The notes under the pieces were generated by a model. The model did not search any database, had not been told where the DNA came from, and saw only the letters and a program-made list of their open reading frames with translations. A DNA stretch of 64,000 nucleotides from an uncultured Bacteroidales bacterium (lineage in GTDB: Bacteria > Bacteroidota > Bacteroidia > Bacteroidales > Paludibacteraceae). The stretch is from assembly GCA_900319005.1 (NCBI GenBank), contig ONMV01000005.1, forward strand, positions 61,146 through 125,145. Direction: 5' to 3'. Each line of letters opens with the position of its first letter. The first letter of the stretch is position 1. The translations under genes were made by a program, and so were the position numbers. Of the stretch, positions 1 through 7,883 are shown in pieces.

Positions 1-152
1 ATGATACCCCAAACGAATCAGATGAATCGCTAACGGATTCACCTCCTCTCGATGATACTTCAAAAGACTCAGAAGAATCGTTAACGGAGCAACCACCTGT
101 CGATGATACCCCAAACGAATCAGATGAACTAGAATATCCAGAACCCGCAAAC
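1..152 (+). repeat. 51-bp imperfect tandem repeat, about three units
   Basis: Units start near positions 0 (cut by the window edge), 51 and 102, each beginning gatgatac. They encode the 17-residue repeat at the visible start of the acidic protein. The array probably continues upstream. Confidence 0.7.
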
Positions 153-1091
153 GATAATAACCCTGTTAAGGAAACCCCTGAAATAGAGGAAGAAAATCCA
201 GCAGGAAATGATTCCACCGAGGAATCAACTGACGGAGAAGAGTCTTTAACCGAGAATCAAGAAGGTGAGCGAATACAAGATGCTTCTGATTGGGATTCAT
301 TATCGGACCAAGAAAAGATAAATCGTCTGCGAGGCATTGATGATAGTGCAGAGTCTGAACTGGAACTGACAGAAGAAGGGAATGATAATATAACGGAGCA
401 AGAGAGTTATGATGGTGGAGATGGGAAAGCGGCCGTTACAGATGATAAACCAGAGACAGAAAATAATGAAGAATTAGATCAAGTAGATGCTAATGATGAT
501 TACGATGACCACGATGACCACCGTTATGGAATGCGCGAAGGAGAAGATATGTACGGAGATGACAAATCATATGGCAATTCGGGAGACCCTACTAGAGATT
601 CACTTGACGCGAATGCTACTTACGAAGATTCTCATTATGATGAAACTGATTATTTCTATAAAGACGAACAGGCTGAAGAGACAGAACGTGCAAATCTGGA
701 AGGAAAAGCTAATCTAAAGAGACAAAACGAAATAGATGAAGAACGTTACGAGGAAGAGGAAAGAGAAGAACAAGAGACTCAACAACGTCAAGAGGAAGAG
801 TTAGCTGAACAACAACGTCAAGAGGAAGAGTTAGCTGAACAACAACGTCAAGAGGAAGAGTTAGCTGAACAACAACGTCGTCAAGAGGAAGAATTAGCTG
901 AACAACAACGTCAAGAGGAAGAATTAGCTGAACAACAACGTCAAGAGGAAGAGACTAAAGAACAGCAGGAACGTTCATTACAGGATATTATAAGAGAGAA
1001 ACGTGGCATTTCTTCGAATTCTGATTCTACTTCAGTTGAAAAAAGAAATATCAACCCTTATATGCGGTATAGGGGAAGAGACGGAAGGTAA
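3..1091 (+). CDS. Acidic repeat-rich protein, C-terminal part (start upstream of window)
   Basis: The frame is open from the first bases of the window to the stop at 1089-1091, so about 362 C-terminal residues are visible and the start is missing. The first part is rich in Asp, Glu, Ser, Thr and Pro, with an imperfect 17-residue repeat of the type DDTPNESDESLT. A glutamate-rich region follows with six copies of QQRQEEELAE, expected to form a long charged helix or coiled coil. The end is basic (YMRYRGRDGR). No membrane segment or catalytic domain is visible. It lies 28 bases before the SPFH gene and may share its operon, so a scaffold or surface-spacer role is possible, but the function is unknown. 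Confidence 0.7.
   Translation, partial: DTPNESDESLTDSPPLDDTSKDSEESLTEQPPVDDTPNESDELEYPEPANDNNPVKETPEIEEENPAGNDSTEESTDGEESLTENQEGERIQDASDWDSLSDQEKINRLRGIDDSAESELELTEEGNDNITEQESYDGGDGKAAVTDDKPETENNEELDQVDANDDYDDHDDHRYGMREGEDMYGDDKSYGNSGDPTRDSLDANATYEDSHYDETDYFYKDEQAEETERANLEGKANLKRQNEIDEERYEEEEREEQETQQRQEEELAEQQRQEEELAEQQRQEEELAEQQRRQEEELAEQQRQEEELAEQQRQEEETKEQQERSLQDIIREKRGISSNSDSTSVEKRNINPYMRYRGRDGR
780..962 (+). repeat. 30-bp coding tandem repeat, six units
   Basis: Units begin at 780, 810, 840, 870, 903 and 933. Five are 30 bp. The fourth is 33 bp because one CGT codon is doubled. Each encodes QQRQEEELAE or a close variant, and the last ends ETKE. Near identity at the nucleotide level suggests recent expansion and probable length variation between strains. 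Confidence 0.95.
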
Positions 1092-1119
1092 AGTAATTAA
1101 TTTATAAATTAAATATATT

Positions 1120-2262
1120 ATGGGATTATTTCATCGCAACCCTAATGAGGCGAATTTTGCCGGAGGGTCAAAAAATTTTGCTGAGTCTCTTCATTTGGAC
1201 TCGCAAGACATCCATTCTTTTTATTGGCGCGACATCCGTGAAGATTTTAACACCGGTAGTACATTAACCGTTCATCCCGGAGAAGAAGCTATTTTTGAGA
1301 AGAACGGTGAGTTTATTGAGCAATTCACCAATGGGGGACCTTATAGTCTTACCACGGAGAACTATCCTTTTATCGGTCGTATCTTAAATGCGATGACTGG
1401 CGGTGTTAGCACTTTCAACTGCCGTATACACTGGTTTAGAACCGCAGAAATTACATGTAACTGGGGAACGAGTTCGCCAATTGTAGTGTCTGATCCTCTC
1501 TATGGTATAAATTTGATGATTGCTGCTAACGGACAGTTCCGCTTGCGCATGGCTGATCCAATGTTATTTATTAATTCATTGGCCGGAAATGTGACTGAAT
1601 ACAATTCAGATACATTATATGAGCAGATAGGCGCGCAGTACATGAGCGTCATCCAAAACAGCATGCAGCAAATTTTGGCGACCAGTCAGCAAGATATTGA
1701 GTTTATGTTAGCTCAACGTCCACAGATTGCGCAACAGGTTAGTCCTGTATTATCTCAGCAATTCAACCAATATGGTTTTATGTTGACGAATTTCTCCATT
1801 GAGCAAATTTCTGTTCTCAATATGGAAGAATTGCAAGTCCTCAAACTTCAACGAGGAACGCGCAGGGCAGAGAGTTTAGGAGACCTGGATGAATTGAATA
1901 TGCAAGGCGATCGATATAACCAGATTCAAGGCATGAAAATTCTTAAAAATCTTTCAGTTAATGAAGGCGCAGGTGGCATTGCTTCTGCTGGAGCCGGAAT
2001 TGGTATGGGAATGGCTGCTGGAAGTGTAATGGGTGATATTGCGCGCTCTGTATTCGCACCAATGCAATCAACACAACAGCCGCAAATGCCCACATATCAA
2101 CAAGGAGGATCTTCACGTTTTGGACAACCATCTCAAACCGAAGAACCGACAGAAGATCCAATGGAAAAATTAGCAAAACTAAAAAAAATGTTGGATGCAG
2201 GACTGATAGAACAAGCGGAATATGATAATGTTAAAAATGAAATCTTAAAAAAAATGATGTAA
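1120..2262 (+). CDS. SPFH-domain protein with C-terminal SHOCT domain (YdjI-like)
   Basis: This 380-residue protein resembles the SPFH/'virion core protein' family that includes Bacillus YdjI. The conserved segment around FYWRDIREDF and PGEEAIFEKNG opens the domain. SPFH core spans about residues 40-250. A Gly/Ala-rich linker at about 280-305 and a Gln/Pro-rich stretch lead to a C-terminal SHOCT domain (EKLAKLKKMLDAGLI, about 345-380). SPFH proteins assemble on membranes; in Bacillus, YdjI works with PspA and zinc-ribbon membrane partners in envelope stress. The next gene starts one base after this stop and a zinc-ribbon membrane protein follows, which fits such a complex. No PspA gene is visible in the window. 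Confidence 0.85.
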   Translation: MGLFHRNPNEANFAGGSKNFAESLHLDSQDIHSFYWRDIREDFNTGSTLTVHPGEEAIFEKNGEFIEQFTNGGPYSLTTENYPFIGRILNAMTGGVSTFNCRIHWFRTAEITCNWGTSSPIVVSDPLYGINLMIAANGQFRLRMADPMLFINSLAGNVTEYNSDTLYEQIGAQYMSVIQNSMQQILATSQQDIEFMLAQRPQIAQQVSPVLSQQFNQYGFMLTNFSIEQISVLNMEELQVLKLQRGTRRAESLGDLDELNMQGDRYNQIQGMKILKNLSVNEGAGGIASAGAGIGMGMAAGSVMGDIARSVFAPMQSTQQPQMPTYQQGGSSRFGQPSQTEEPTEDPMEKLAKLKKMLDAGLIEQAEYDNVKNEILKKMM

Positions 2263-2263
2263 T

Positions 2264-2941
2264 ATGAAAAACTTTTTTGCTAAATTTATTCTATCTGTTT
2301 TGCCAATTGCAGTAGTTGATTCTCTGTTTTTTATCCTTTTTGGAACAGAGAATAGTTTAACCAGATGGATTAGTTTTGGATTCTGTAATCTTGCTTATTT
2401 GTGCCTTATAATGACACCGCTTTTTGCCAATAGCGGCAAATTTATGTCCAATCGAGCATCATTATGGTATATCAGTGGTTGGTATCTTTTCCTTGAACTT
2501 ATTCCGGGAGTTATATGTATTTGGGTTAACCCTGTTGATTATAGATGGCCGCTTATAGTTCAAGCTCTTTTATGTATTATCTTTGTTTTTTGGTTTTTAT
2601 TGACCTATATTACAAATAATAATATAAATCAGAGTATTGAAGAGCAAAAAGCCTATTCAACTCGTATAAAAATGCTCACGCTCCAACTGAAAAATATTCA
2701 AAAAGAGTTTACAGATAAACCGGAATTATATGCAAAGATTGATAAAAGTTGCTTAAAGCTACAAGCAAGTCCTATCCGTTCTTGTGAGGAAATTAAAGAT
2801 ATTGAAGAAGAGATTGCTATATATATTGCGGAGATTAATGGCGCTGCAGTTAGTGGCGACGATGAAACAATCAGTAATCTCACAACTAAATTAAATAAGA
2901 AAATAGATGAGCGAAATACGACTCTAAAATTTAATCATTAA
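2264..2941 (+). CDS. Membrane protein with four predicted helices and a cytoplasmic coiled-coil tail
   Basis: The 225-residue product has hydrophobic segments at about residues 5-25, 35-55, 65-88 and 95-115. A charged helical tail (from NNNINQSIEEQ onward) follows and is probably cytoplasmic. I do not recognise a named family. It begins one base after the SPFH stop codon, so translation is probably coupled, and 23 bases separate it from the zinc-ribbon gene. The context suggests it is the membrane subunit of an SPFH assembly; that is inference. Confidence 0.75.
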   Translation: MKNFFAKFILSVLPIAVVDSLFFILFGTENSLTRWISFGFCNLAYLCLIMTPLFANSGKFMSNRASLWYISGWYLFLELIPGVICIWVNPVDYRWPLIVQALLCIIFVFWFLLTYITNNNINQSIEEQKAYSTRIKMLTLQLKNIQKEFTDKPELYAKIDKSCLKLQASPIRSCEEIKDIEEEIAIYIAEINGAAVSGDDETISNLTTKLNKKIDERNTTLKFNH

Positions 2942-2964
2942 TTAATCCCTAAATTGTATTATTT

Positions 2965-4047
2965 ATGGCTGAAACATTAGAATTGCAACAGGTCAAATGT
3001 CCAAGTTGCGGAAGAGTAATCACCTCTTTTAGTCCTTTTCAGGCAGAAGTAGAATGTCCTTATTGCCACAATAAGGCATTTAACCCACTTATTACTGCCA
3101 AGAAGATCCCTATTCCAGAGCGCATCATTCCTTTTAAAACCACTCAAGAGGAATTTGAACAACATTTGGTTGCTGCGTTGGTGGACACAAATTTCGTACC
3201 GGTAGATATTTTTGAACATATTCAGCCGGACAATGTGGTTAAGGCTTATTTGCCCATGTATTTATATGAAGGCAAATATCAGGCTTCTTGGAACTGTCAA
3301 GTTGGTTATGAGACGCAAGAGGTTGGTAAATCTACGTTTAGTGATGACGTAAAGGTTAGAACTGTAACAAAATACCATCCGGCAAATGGTGTTAGCAACG
3401 GATTATTCTCATTTATGTGCCTCGCTTATGAGGGCAACGAGATTCCTGAAGAATTAAAGCAGTTCGCTATGAGATTCCCATATAGTGTGCAAGATTCAAA
3501 GGCATATAGCCCTGAATTGTTAAACTTGGACACCGATAAAGATTTGCAGACAATAGCTCTTAATGCTGATTCAGATCTTGTGTGGAACAAATGGGGACAA
3601 ACATTGGTTGATGATTTGGCTTCTGAAAGTGCAAGTGAGCAACTCAATGGACAAAAAATAAAAGATTTTAGATGTACCTCAAACTACGATCTCAAAACGG
3701 AAGGGCGTTTCGTAATGGCACCTTTCTGGTTCGTTTACTATACTTACAAAGATCAACAATACTACTTCATTATGGATGGTCTGGGTGTAAATCATAGCTA
3801 TACAAATCCTCAAGATGAAGAACAACTTAAGAAAGATAGATTATTTAAAACTATTGAGAAAGTATTGAAATGGAGCTGGATTTTGGCTATTGTTTTGTGG
3901 TTCATGGTAAGCTGGAAAGCTTGCTGGATTACACTTCTCGTATGGATTTGTGCTTGGTTATGCTCTAAATTAACATTTAAGATTTTGCTTAATTCAATGC
4001 ATACAAAATCACATCAATTACGTGCTGAAGCAGCAGCAAAATTATGA
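2965..4047 (+). CDS. Zinc-ribbon protein with C-terminal membrane segments
   Basis: The 360-residue protein starts with a zinc ribbon (CPSCG at about 12-16 and CPYC at about 31-34). A large soluble middle domain follows with conserved-looking aromatic motifs (YLPMYLYEGKY, APFWFVYYTY). The C-terminus holds about two hydrophobic segments (residues about 300-345) and a basic tail. Zinc-ribbon membrane proteins accompany YdjI-type SPFH proteins in Bacillus (YdjG), so it is probably the partner of the gene at 1120. It is the last gene of the cluster: a strong hairpin terminator lies 26 bases after its stop. Confidence 0.75.
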   Translation: MAETLELQQVKCPSCGRVITSFSPFQAEVECPYCHNKAFNPLITAKKIPIPERIIPFKTTQEEFEQHLVAALVDTNFVPVDIFEHIQPDNVVKAYLPMYLYEGKYQASWNCQVGYETQEVGKSTFSDDVKVRTVTKYHPANGVSNGLFSFMCLAYEGNEIPEELKQFAMRFPYSVQDSKAYSPELLNLDTDKDLQTIALNADSDLVWNKWGQTLVDDLASESASEQLNGQKIKDFRCTSNYDLKTEGRFVMAPFWFVYYTYKDQQYYFIMDGLGVNHSYTNPQDEEQLKKDRLFKTIEKVLKWSWILAIVLWFMVSWKACWITLLVWICAWLCSKLTFKILLNSMHTKSHQLRAEAAAKL

Positions 4048-4072
4048 TGTCCATTTTTTAAAATTTACTTAG

Positions 4073-4103
4073 GGTGAGGCTATGCCTCACCTTTTGTATT
4101 TTT
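4073..4103 (+). terminator. Intrinsic terminator of the SPFH/zinc-ribbon cluster
   Basis: Eight-bp perfect stem GGTGAGGC / GCCTCACC with a 3-base loop, followed by TTTTGTATTTTT. Confidence 0.85.
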
Positions 4104-4134
4104 GAGGCATTGGATGCTAAAAAAAAAGAATAAA

Positions 4135-4166
4135 TTTGTATATTTCAAATTTTTGTTGTACCTTTG
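4135..4166 (+). promoter_or_regulatory. Bacteroidetes-type promoter of umuDC
   Basis: TTTG at 4135-4138 and TAccTTTG at 4159-4166, separated by 20 bases. It lies about 80 bases before umuD. No SOS operator was recognised. Confidence 0.75.
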
Positions 4167-4249
4167 CAACGAATTAGATAGGTTTTCTCCCAAAACGTTT
4201 ACGCAAGGCAGAGTAAGAAACATATTAAAACTAAAGAAATTCAAATTTC

Positions 4250-4684
4250 ATGGCTAAACTGATAAACATAACGGATTCGGAGCAAGCGGAGTTAGCGCTT
4301 GAGTTTGCGGAATCGATACATGCCGGTTTTCCTTCGCCTGCTGCTGACCATGCAGGTGAACGTATCAACCTCGCTCGTGAGATGACCCCTCACCCCGAGA
4401 CCACTTTCTATGCCCATGTGCAGGGCGACTCGATGCGCGATGCCGGCATTCTCGATGGGGATATTGTAGTTGTGGATCGGAGTCTTGAGCCCCAAAACGG
4501 CGATTTCATCGTAGCTTATATTGATGGCGAATACACGCTCAAGGAGTTCAAAATGGATGAGGATGAACAAAGCGCTTGGCTGATTCCTCATAATCCTGAT
4601 TTTCAACCTATTCGTGTCTCAGCGGAGAGTAATTTCCAAGTATGGGGAGTCGTGACATATGCAATTCATAGGACAAGACTATAA
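4250..4684 (+). CDS. umuD: UmuD, self-cleaving subunit of translesion DNA polymerase V
   Basis: 144 residues, the usual UmuD length. The cleavage site Ala25-Gly26 precedes FPSPAADH, as in E. coli UmuD (CGFPSPAADY). The S24/LexA peptidase dyad is visible as Ser61 (GDSM) and Lys98 (TLKEF). RecA-stimulated self-cleavage gives UmuD', which binds UmuC to form the mutagenic polymerase. umuC follows after 29 bases; the spacer itself is a small direct repeat (ctatcaccc twice). An SOS response is expected from the family, but I could not identify a LexA box. Confidence 0.95.
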   Translation: MAKLINITDSEQAELALEFAESIHAGFPSPAADHAGERINLAREMTPHPETTFYAHVQGDSMRDAGILDGDIVVVDRSLEPQNGDFIVAYIDGEYTLKEFKMDEDEQSAWLIPHNPDFQPIRVSAESNFQVWGVVTYAIHRTRL

Positions 4685-4713
4685 TCTATCACCCATAACC
4701 TATCACCCTTACC

Positions 4714-5976
4714 ATGTTTGCTCTCGCCGATTGCAATAATTTCTTCGTCTCTTGCGAACGTGTTTTCCGTCCTGATTTGGAGGGCAAACCCGTTGTGGTT
4801 CTCTCGGGCAATGACGGTTGTGTCGTCAGTCGCTCCAACGAAGCCAAAGCGCTCGGCATCAAAATGGGTGTACCGCTCTACCAAATAAAACCGCTTGTGG
4901 ACAAAGAAGGGGTGGTATGTTTCTCCTCGAATTTCTCTTTGTATGGCGATCTCTCCGATCGTGTCATGTCTATGATTCGGCGGTGTACTTCTCGCTTTGA
5001 TCAGTACTCCATTGACGAGTGTTTCTTTAATATAGACCATATCGCCGCAGACAGGCAAAAATCGTACTGCGAGCAACTGGTGAAAGATATCCGGCGTGGA
5101 GTGGGGATCCCTGTCTCTATCGGCATCGCCCCCTCCAAAACGCTCGCTAAAGTGGCATCCAAGTACGCCAAACAATACCCCGGTTATCACGGTGTTTGCG
5201 AGATACGGACGGAAGAGCAGCGACTCAAGGCGCTTTCTTCTTTTGAGATAGGCGATGTGTGGGGAATAGGGCGTCGGGCGAAAGTCAAATTGCAAAATGC
5301 CGGAATCTATACTGCCCTTGATTTTACACTCAAAACAGCTACTTTTGCCCGTAATGTACTCAATAAACCCGGTCTGCTGACATGGCAGGAATTAAGAGGA
5401 CAGGATGCAATAGATATCACCCAACTGCCTGCGAAGCAGTCCATTACTACTTCTCGCACTTTTGCTTCTGCCATTACAGATCCGACACTTCTGGAGGAAC
5501 AAATCGCTAATTTCTGTGCACATTGTGCTCGTCAGTTGCGTACTCAAAATTCGGTGGCTCAGCAGCTCTACGTGTACGCCCATACTTCGGCTTTCCGAAC
5601 GGATATTGAGCAGCACTATCTCTCGGAATTGGTTACCCTTCCGGTCGCTACGTCGAATACGCAGGAGTTGATTTCATATGCTCTGAATGCCTTTCGGAAG
5701 GCGTACAGACCGGGAGTTCTATACAAAAAAGCTGGGGTCGTTTTGCTCAAGGTCATCCCCGAAACGGCTGTTGTGCCGGATCTGTTTGACACCAAAGATC
5801 GTTCCCGCGAAAAACGTCTCCAGCGTGTCCTTGACCATATTGATGATCGTCTTGGCAAACGATCCATCATCCTTGGCTCCCAGATGACTTCCCAACAATC
5901 TGTCTATAAAACGGAGCACAAATCGCCCCTATATACCACCGACCTGCGGGACATTATCACTATCAAAGCAACTTAA
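4714..5976 (+). CDS. umuC: UmuC, Y-family DNA polymerase
   Basis: 420 residues, full length. It starts [10 protein letters not shown], typical of UmuC. Catalytic acidic residues are Asp6 and the Asp101-Glu102 pair in YSIDECF. Palm/fingers run to about 240, followed by the little-finger domain and the UmuC-specific C-terminal region. It copies past DNA lesions together with UmuD'. It follows umuD in the same operon, and the DUF456 gene begins 12 bases after its stop, so all three may be co-transcribed. Confidence 0.95.
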   Translation: MFALADCNNFFVSCERVFRPDLEGKPVVVLSGNDGCVVSRSNEAKALGIKMGVPLYQIKPLVDKEGVVCFSSNFSLYGDLSDRVMSMIRRCTSRFDQYSIDECFFNIDHIAADRQKSYCEQLVKDIRRGVGIPVSIGIAPSKTLAKVASKYAKQYPGYHGVCEIRTEEQRLKALSSFEIGDVWGIGRRAKVKLQNAGIYTALDFTLKTATFARNVLNKPGLLTWQELRGQDAIDITQLPAKQSITTSRTFASAITDPTLLEEQIANFCAHCARQLRTQNSVAQQLYVYAHTSAFRTDIEQHYLSELVTLPVATSNTQELISYALNAFRKAYRPGVLYKKAGVVLLKVIPETAVVPDLFDTKDRSREKRLQRVLDHIDDRLGKRSIILGSQMTSQQSVYKTEHKSPLYTTDLRDIITIKAT

Positions 5977-5988
5977 TATCAACGATTT

Positions 5989-6462
5989 ATGAATATCTTT
6001 TTAATAGTTTTAGCGTTTCTTATGATGCTGATCGGTCTGATTGGCTGTATAGTGCCCGGTTTGCCGGGAACACCGATTGCCTATGTCGGTTTGTGGATAG
6101 CACAAGCGACGGAAAAGATCCATTTCTCGTGGCAGTTCCTCCTCATTTGGGGTATTGTGGTGGTGATCATCTCTGTGTTGGATTATGTAGTACCGGCTTG
6201 GGGAACCAAACACTATGGTGGTACGAAATGGGGAGTATGGGGAAGTACAATAGGTGTTTTCGTCGGATTGTTTTTCGGCGCAATGGGTGTTATTTTGGGT
6301 CCGTTGGTCGGAGCAGTTATCGGCGAACTGATCAGCGGTAAACAACTCAACGATGCCCTCAAAGCAGGTTGGGGTAGTTTCGTCGGCATCCTCTTTGGTA
6401 CGATCCTCAAACTCATCGCCTGCGGTCTCATGACTGTCGCTCTGATACAGGCTGTTTGGTGA
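5989..6462 (+). CDS. DUF456 family membrane protein
   Basis: 157 residues with a run of hydrophobic helices and the Gly-rich DUF456 signatures (GCIVPGLPGTP near the N-terminus; GPLVGAVIGELI near residue 105). Several transmembrane segments cover most of the length. The biochemical role of the family is unknown. It is 12 bases after umuC. The terminator hairpin of the first 99-bp cassette lies about 65 bases downstream and probably ends this transcript. Confidence 0.85.
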   Translation: MNIFLIVLAFLMMLIGLIGCIVPGLPGTPIAYVGLWIAQATEKIHFSWQFLLIWGIVVVIISVLDYVVPAWGTKHYGGTKWGVWGSTIGVFVGLFFGAMGVILGPLVGAVIGELISGKQLNDALKAGWGSFVGILFGTILKLIACGLMTVALIQAVW

Positions 6463-6522
6463 TTATAAATGAAACCGGTATGATGAATAGCGAGGATGAA
6501 CACTCTCTACAACACTGGAATA

Positions 6523-6621
6523 CAATAAATCTGCATCCCAAGTGCAGATTTTTTTTGTGTCTGTTCAAAAAAAGAGAGTTTTATTTGCATATATCAAAAA
6601 AATGTAGTAATTTTGCAGCCG
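6523..6621 (+). repeat. Terminator-promoter cassette, copy 1 (99 bp)
   Basis: Contains the hairpin AAATCTGCA / TGCAGATTT (6527-6551), a T-run, then a promoter with TTTG 6584-6587 and TAatTTTG 6608-6615. The same module recurs at 7495-7593 with no length change and about ten mismatches, mostly in the promoter spacer, and at 44963-45056 on the other strand. Here it ends the umuDC transcript and starts the toxin-antitoxin transcript. Confidence 0.9.
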
Positions 6622-6655
6622 TAAGTTGCAAAGAACGTACAAAATCACAACCTTT

Positions 6656-6973
6656 ATGACAAAAACAGCAACCATACAACGCATCAGTATGATGGGTAAG
6701 CAGATTCTTCCCGAAGGAAGTAATCTATGGCTATATGGTTCTCGGGCTCGTGGTGATAATCGCTCCGATTCCGACTGGGATTTGCTGGTATTGGTGGACA
6801 AAGAAAAACAGCAACTACAGGATTACGACATGTACGCATACCCGTTTGTAGAACTGGGATGGCAGATAGGTCAAGAGATAAATCCGATGCTTTATACCCG
6901 TCGAGAATGGGAGCAACGCCATTTCACTCCATTCTATTGTAATGTTGAGGACGAAAAAATCGTATTAGTATGA
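6656..6973 (+). CDS. Minimal nucleotidyltransferase, MntA-like antitoxin
   Basis: About 105 residues from the ATG at 6656. A longer frame could start at the TTG at 6626, but that lies only 11 bases after the promoter -7 box. The nucleotidyltransferase signature GSRARGDNRSDSDWDLLV shows the Gly-Ser motif and the paired catalytic Asp residues. In type VII HEPN/MNT systems this protein modifies or neutralises the HEPN toxin, often by adding AMP to a tyrosine. The ATGA overlap with the next gene (4 bp) indicates translational coupling. The pair sits between two direct repeats. Confidence 0.88.
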   Translation: MTKTATIQRISMMGKQILPEGSNLWLYGSRARGDNRSDSDWDLLVLVDKEKQQLQDYDMYAYPFVELGWQIGQEINPMLYTRREWEQRHFTPFYCNVEDEKIVLV

Positions 6974-7368
6974 GCCTGACAAACGAAGATAAACAAGTTT
7001 TGACGCAGCTTCATTTAGATAAATGCCGTGCATGTCTTGCTGATGGAGAACAATTGATGAAGATTGAATCCATTTCGGCTGCAGCCAATCGTTTCTATTA
7101 CGCTGTCTTTCATGCTATCCATGCTATTTTTGTGGCGAATGGGATACAATCAAAATCGCATCATGGCACAAATGCGCAGTTTCATCAGCATTTCATCAAA
7201 ACAGGCATTATTGATCCGAAGTTTGGTCATTTTATTGCCGTCATGGAGAATATGCGAGAGAAGGCGGATTACGATGTTATCTATGATGTCTCGCGTGAAG
7301 ATTTGGAGGCTTTAAAACCGTTAGCTTACGAACTTTTACAAAAAATAGAAGAGTTGTTAAAGGTATAA
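6970..7368 (+). CDS. HEPN-domain toxin partner
   Basis: 132 residues. Typical HEPN helices include the segment NRFYYAVFHAIHAIF (about 36-50) followed by SKSHHG, as in the UPF0332/HEPN group that pairs with minimal nucleotidyltransferases. Active toxins of this kind cleave RNA with an Arg-x(4-6)-His motif. Near the expected place I see REKADYD, which lacks the His, so catalysis may be altered or the motif may lie elsewhere. It overlaps the antitoxin gene by 4 bp. Confidence 0.85.
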   Translation: MSLTNEDKQVLTQLHLDKCRACLADGEQLMKIESISAAANRFYYAVFHAIHAIFVANGIQSKSHHGTNAQFHQHFIKTGIIDPKFGHFIAVMENMREKADYDVIYDVSREDLEALKPLAYELLQKIEELLKV

Positions 7369-7419
7369 ACATATAGGAGAGTTACAAAAAAGTGCTTGAA
7401 AGATGATGGGAATGAAACA

Positions 7420-7434
7420 GTGACAAATTGTCAC
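7420..7434. other. Perfect 15-bp palindrome
   Basis: GTGACAAATTGTCAC, symmetrical about its central A, lies about 50 bases after the HEPN gene. It could be an operator or a processing site. No partner copy was found nearby, so its role is unknown. Confidence 0.4.
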
Positions 7435-7494
7435 GCTTTGAAATTAGCCGCTTCGAAATCTCATTCCTTTAGAGTCTCCCAGGCTTCTACAAAA

Positions 7495-7593
7495 CAATAA
7501 ATCTGCATCCCAAGTGCAGATTTATTTTGTGTCTGTTCAAAAAAAGAGAGTTTTATTTGCGTAATTCAGAAAAAAGTTGTAATTTTGCAGCCG
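7495..7593 (+). repeat. Terminator-promoter cassette, copy 2 (99 bp)
   Basis: Second copy of the module at 6523-6621, in the same orientation. Hairpin AAATCTGCA / TGCAGATTT, then TTTG 7556-7559 and TAatTTTG 7580-7587. It ends the toxin-antitoxin transcript and starts transcription through the structured RNA towards the exonuclease-BRCT gene. Confidence 0.9.
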
Positions 7594-7673
7594 AAAAGGT
7601 TTTATAACCGAAAAATAATAAGCGTAAAGCGTTGCGCAATAACATATTAAAATAATAAGCATTACTATTATTT

Positions 7674-7857
7674 CGCGTTTAGCCAAGAGCCTCGGAAACT
7701 ATTGGAAATAAAACACGACGTATTTGCTCAAGTTGTCTTATAGGGGATGACTTTATAGATCCTAGTAGTAACTACTTTTGTGTAGTTTCTTATGGGTCTA
7801 TAGAGGTTTCCATCCGAGGCCGCCTCAAGCTAAACGCGATAAGAAACTACACTTTTT
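7674..7857 (+). ncRNA. Structured RNA, leader of the exonuclease-BRCT operon or independent small RNA
   Basis: Nested complementarities: outer stem 7674-7683 with 7829-7838 (10 bp, CGCGTTTAGC); second stem 7689-7699 with 7806-7820 (GCCTCGG plus GAAAC, 3-base bulge); third stem 7751-7762 with 7794-7805 (12 bp); apical stem 7770-7775 with 7782-7787. In addition, 7781-7793 is perfectly complementary over 13 bases to 7839-7851, which is followed by CTTTTTG. That pairing breaks the apical and third stems, or forms a pseudoknot with the outer stem, and resembles a terminator. The region is transcribed from the cassette promoter ending at 7587. It matches no RNA family I can name with confidence. 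6S RNA has a broadly similar long irregular hairpin but that is not supported by sequence. Confidence 0.6.
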
Positions 7858-7883
7858 GTATACAATAATCTAAATATCTAACC

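Noticed and set aside
6626-6655. Upstream TTG start for the nucleotidyltransferase
   Set aside because: It lies 11 bases after the promoter -7 box; the ATG at 6656 gives the usual family start. The TTG starts at 25951 and 26722 were rejected for similar reasons.
7674-7838. Retron-like layout: terminal inverted repeats (CGCGTTTAGC / GCTAAACGCG) around a folded RNA
   Set aside because: No reverse transcriptase gene follows; the downstream gene is a DEDDh exonuclease-BRCT protein, and no msd-like long stem was evident.
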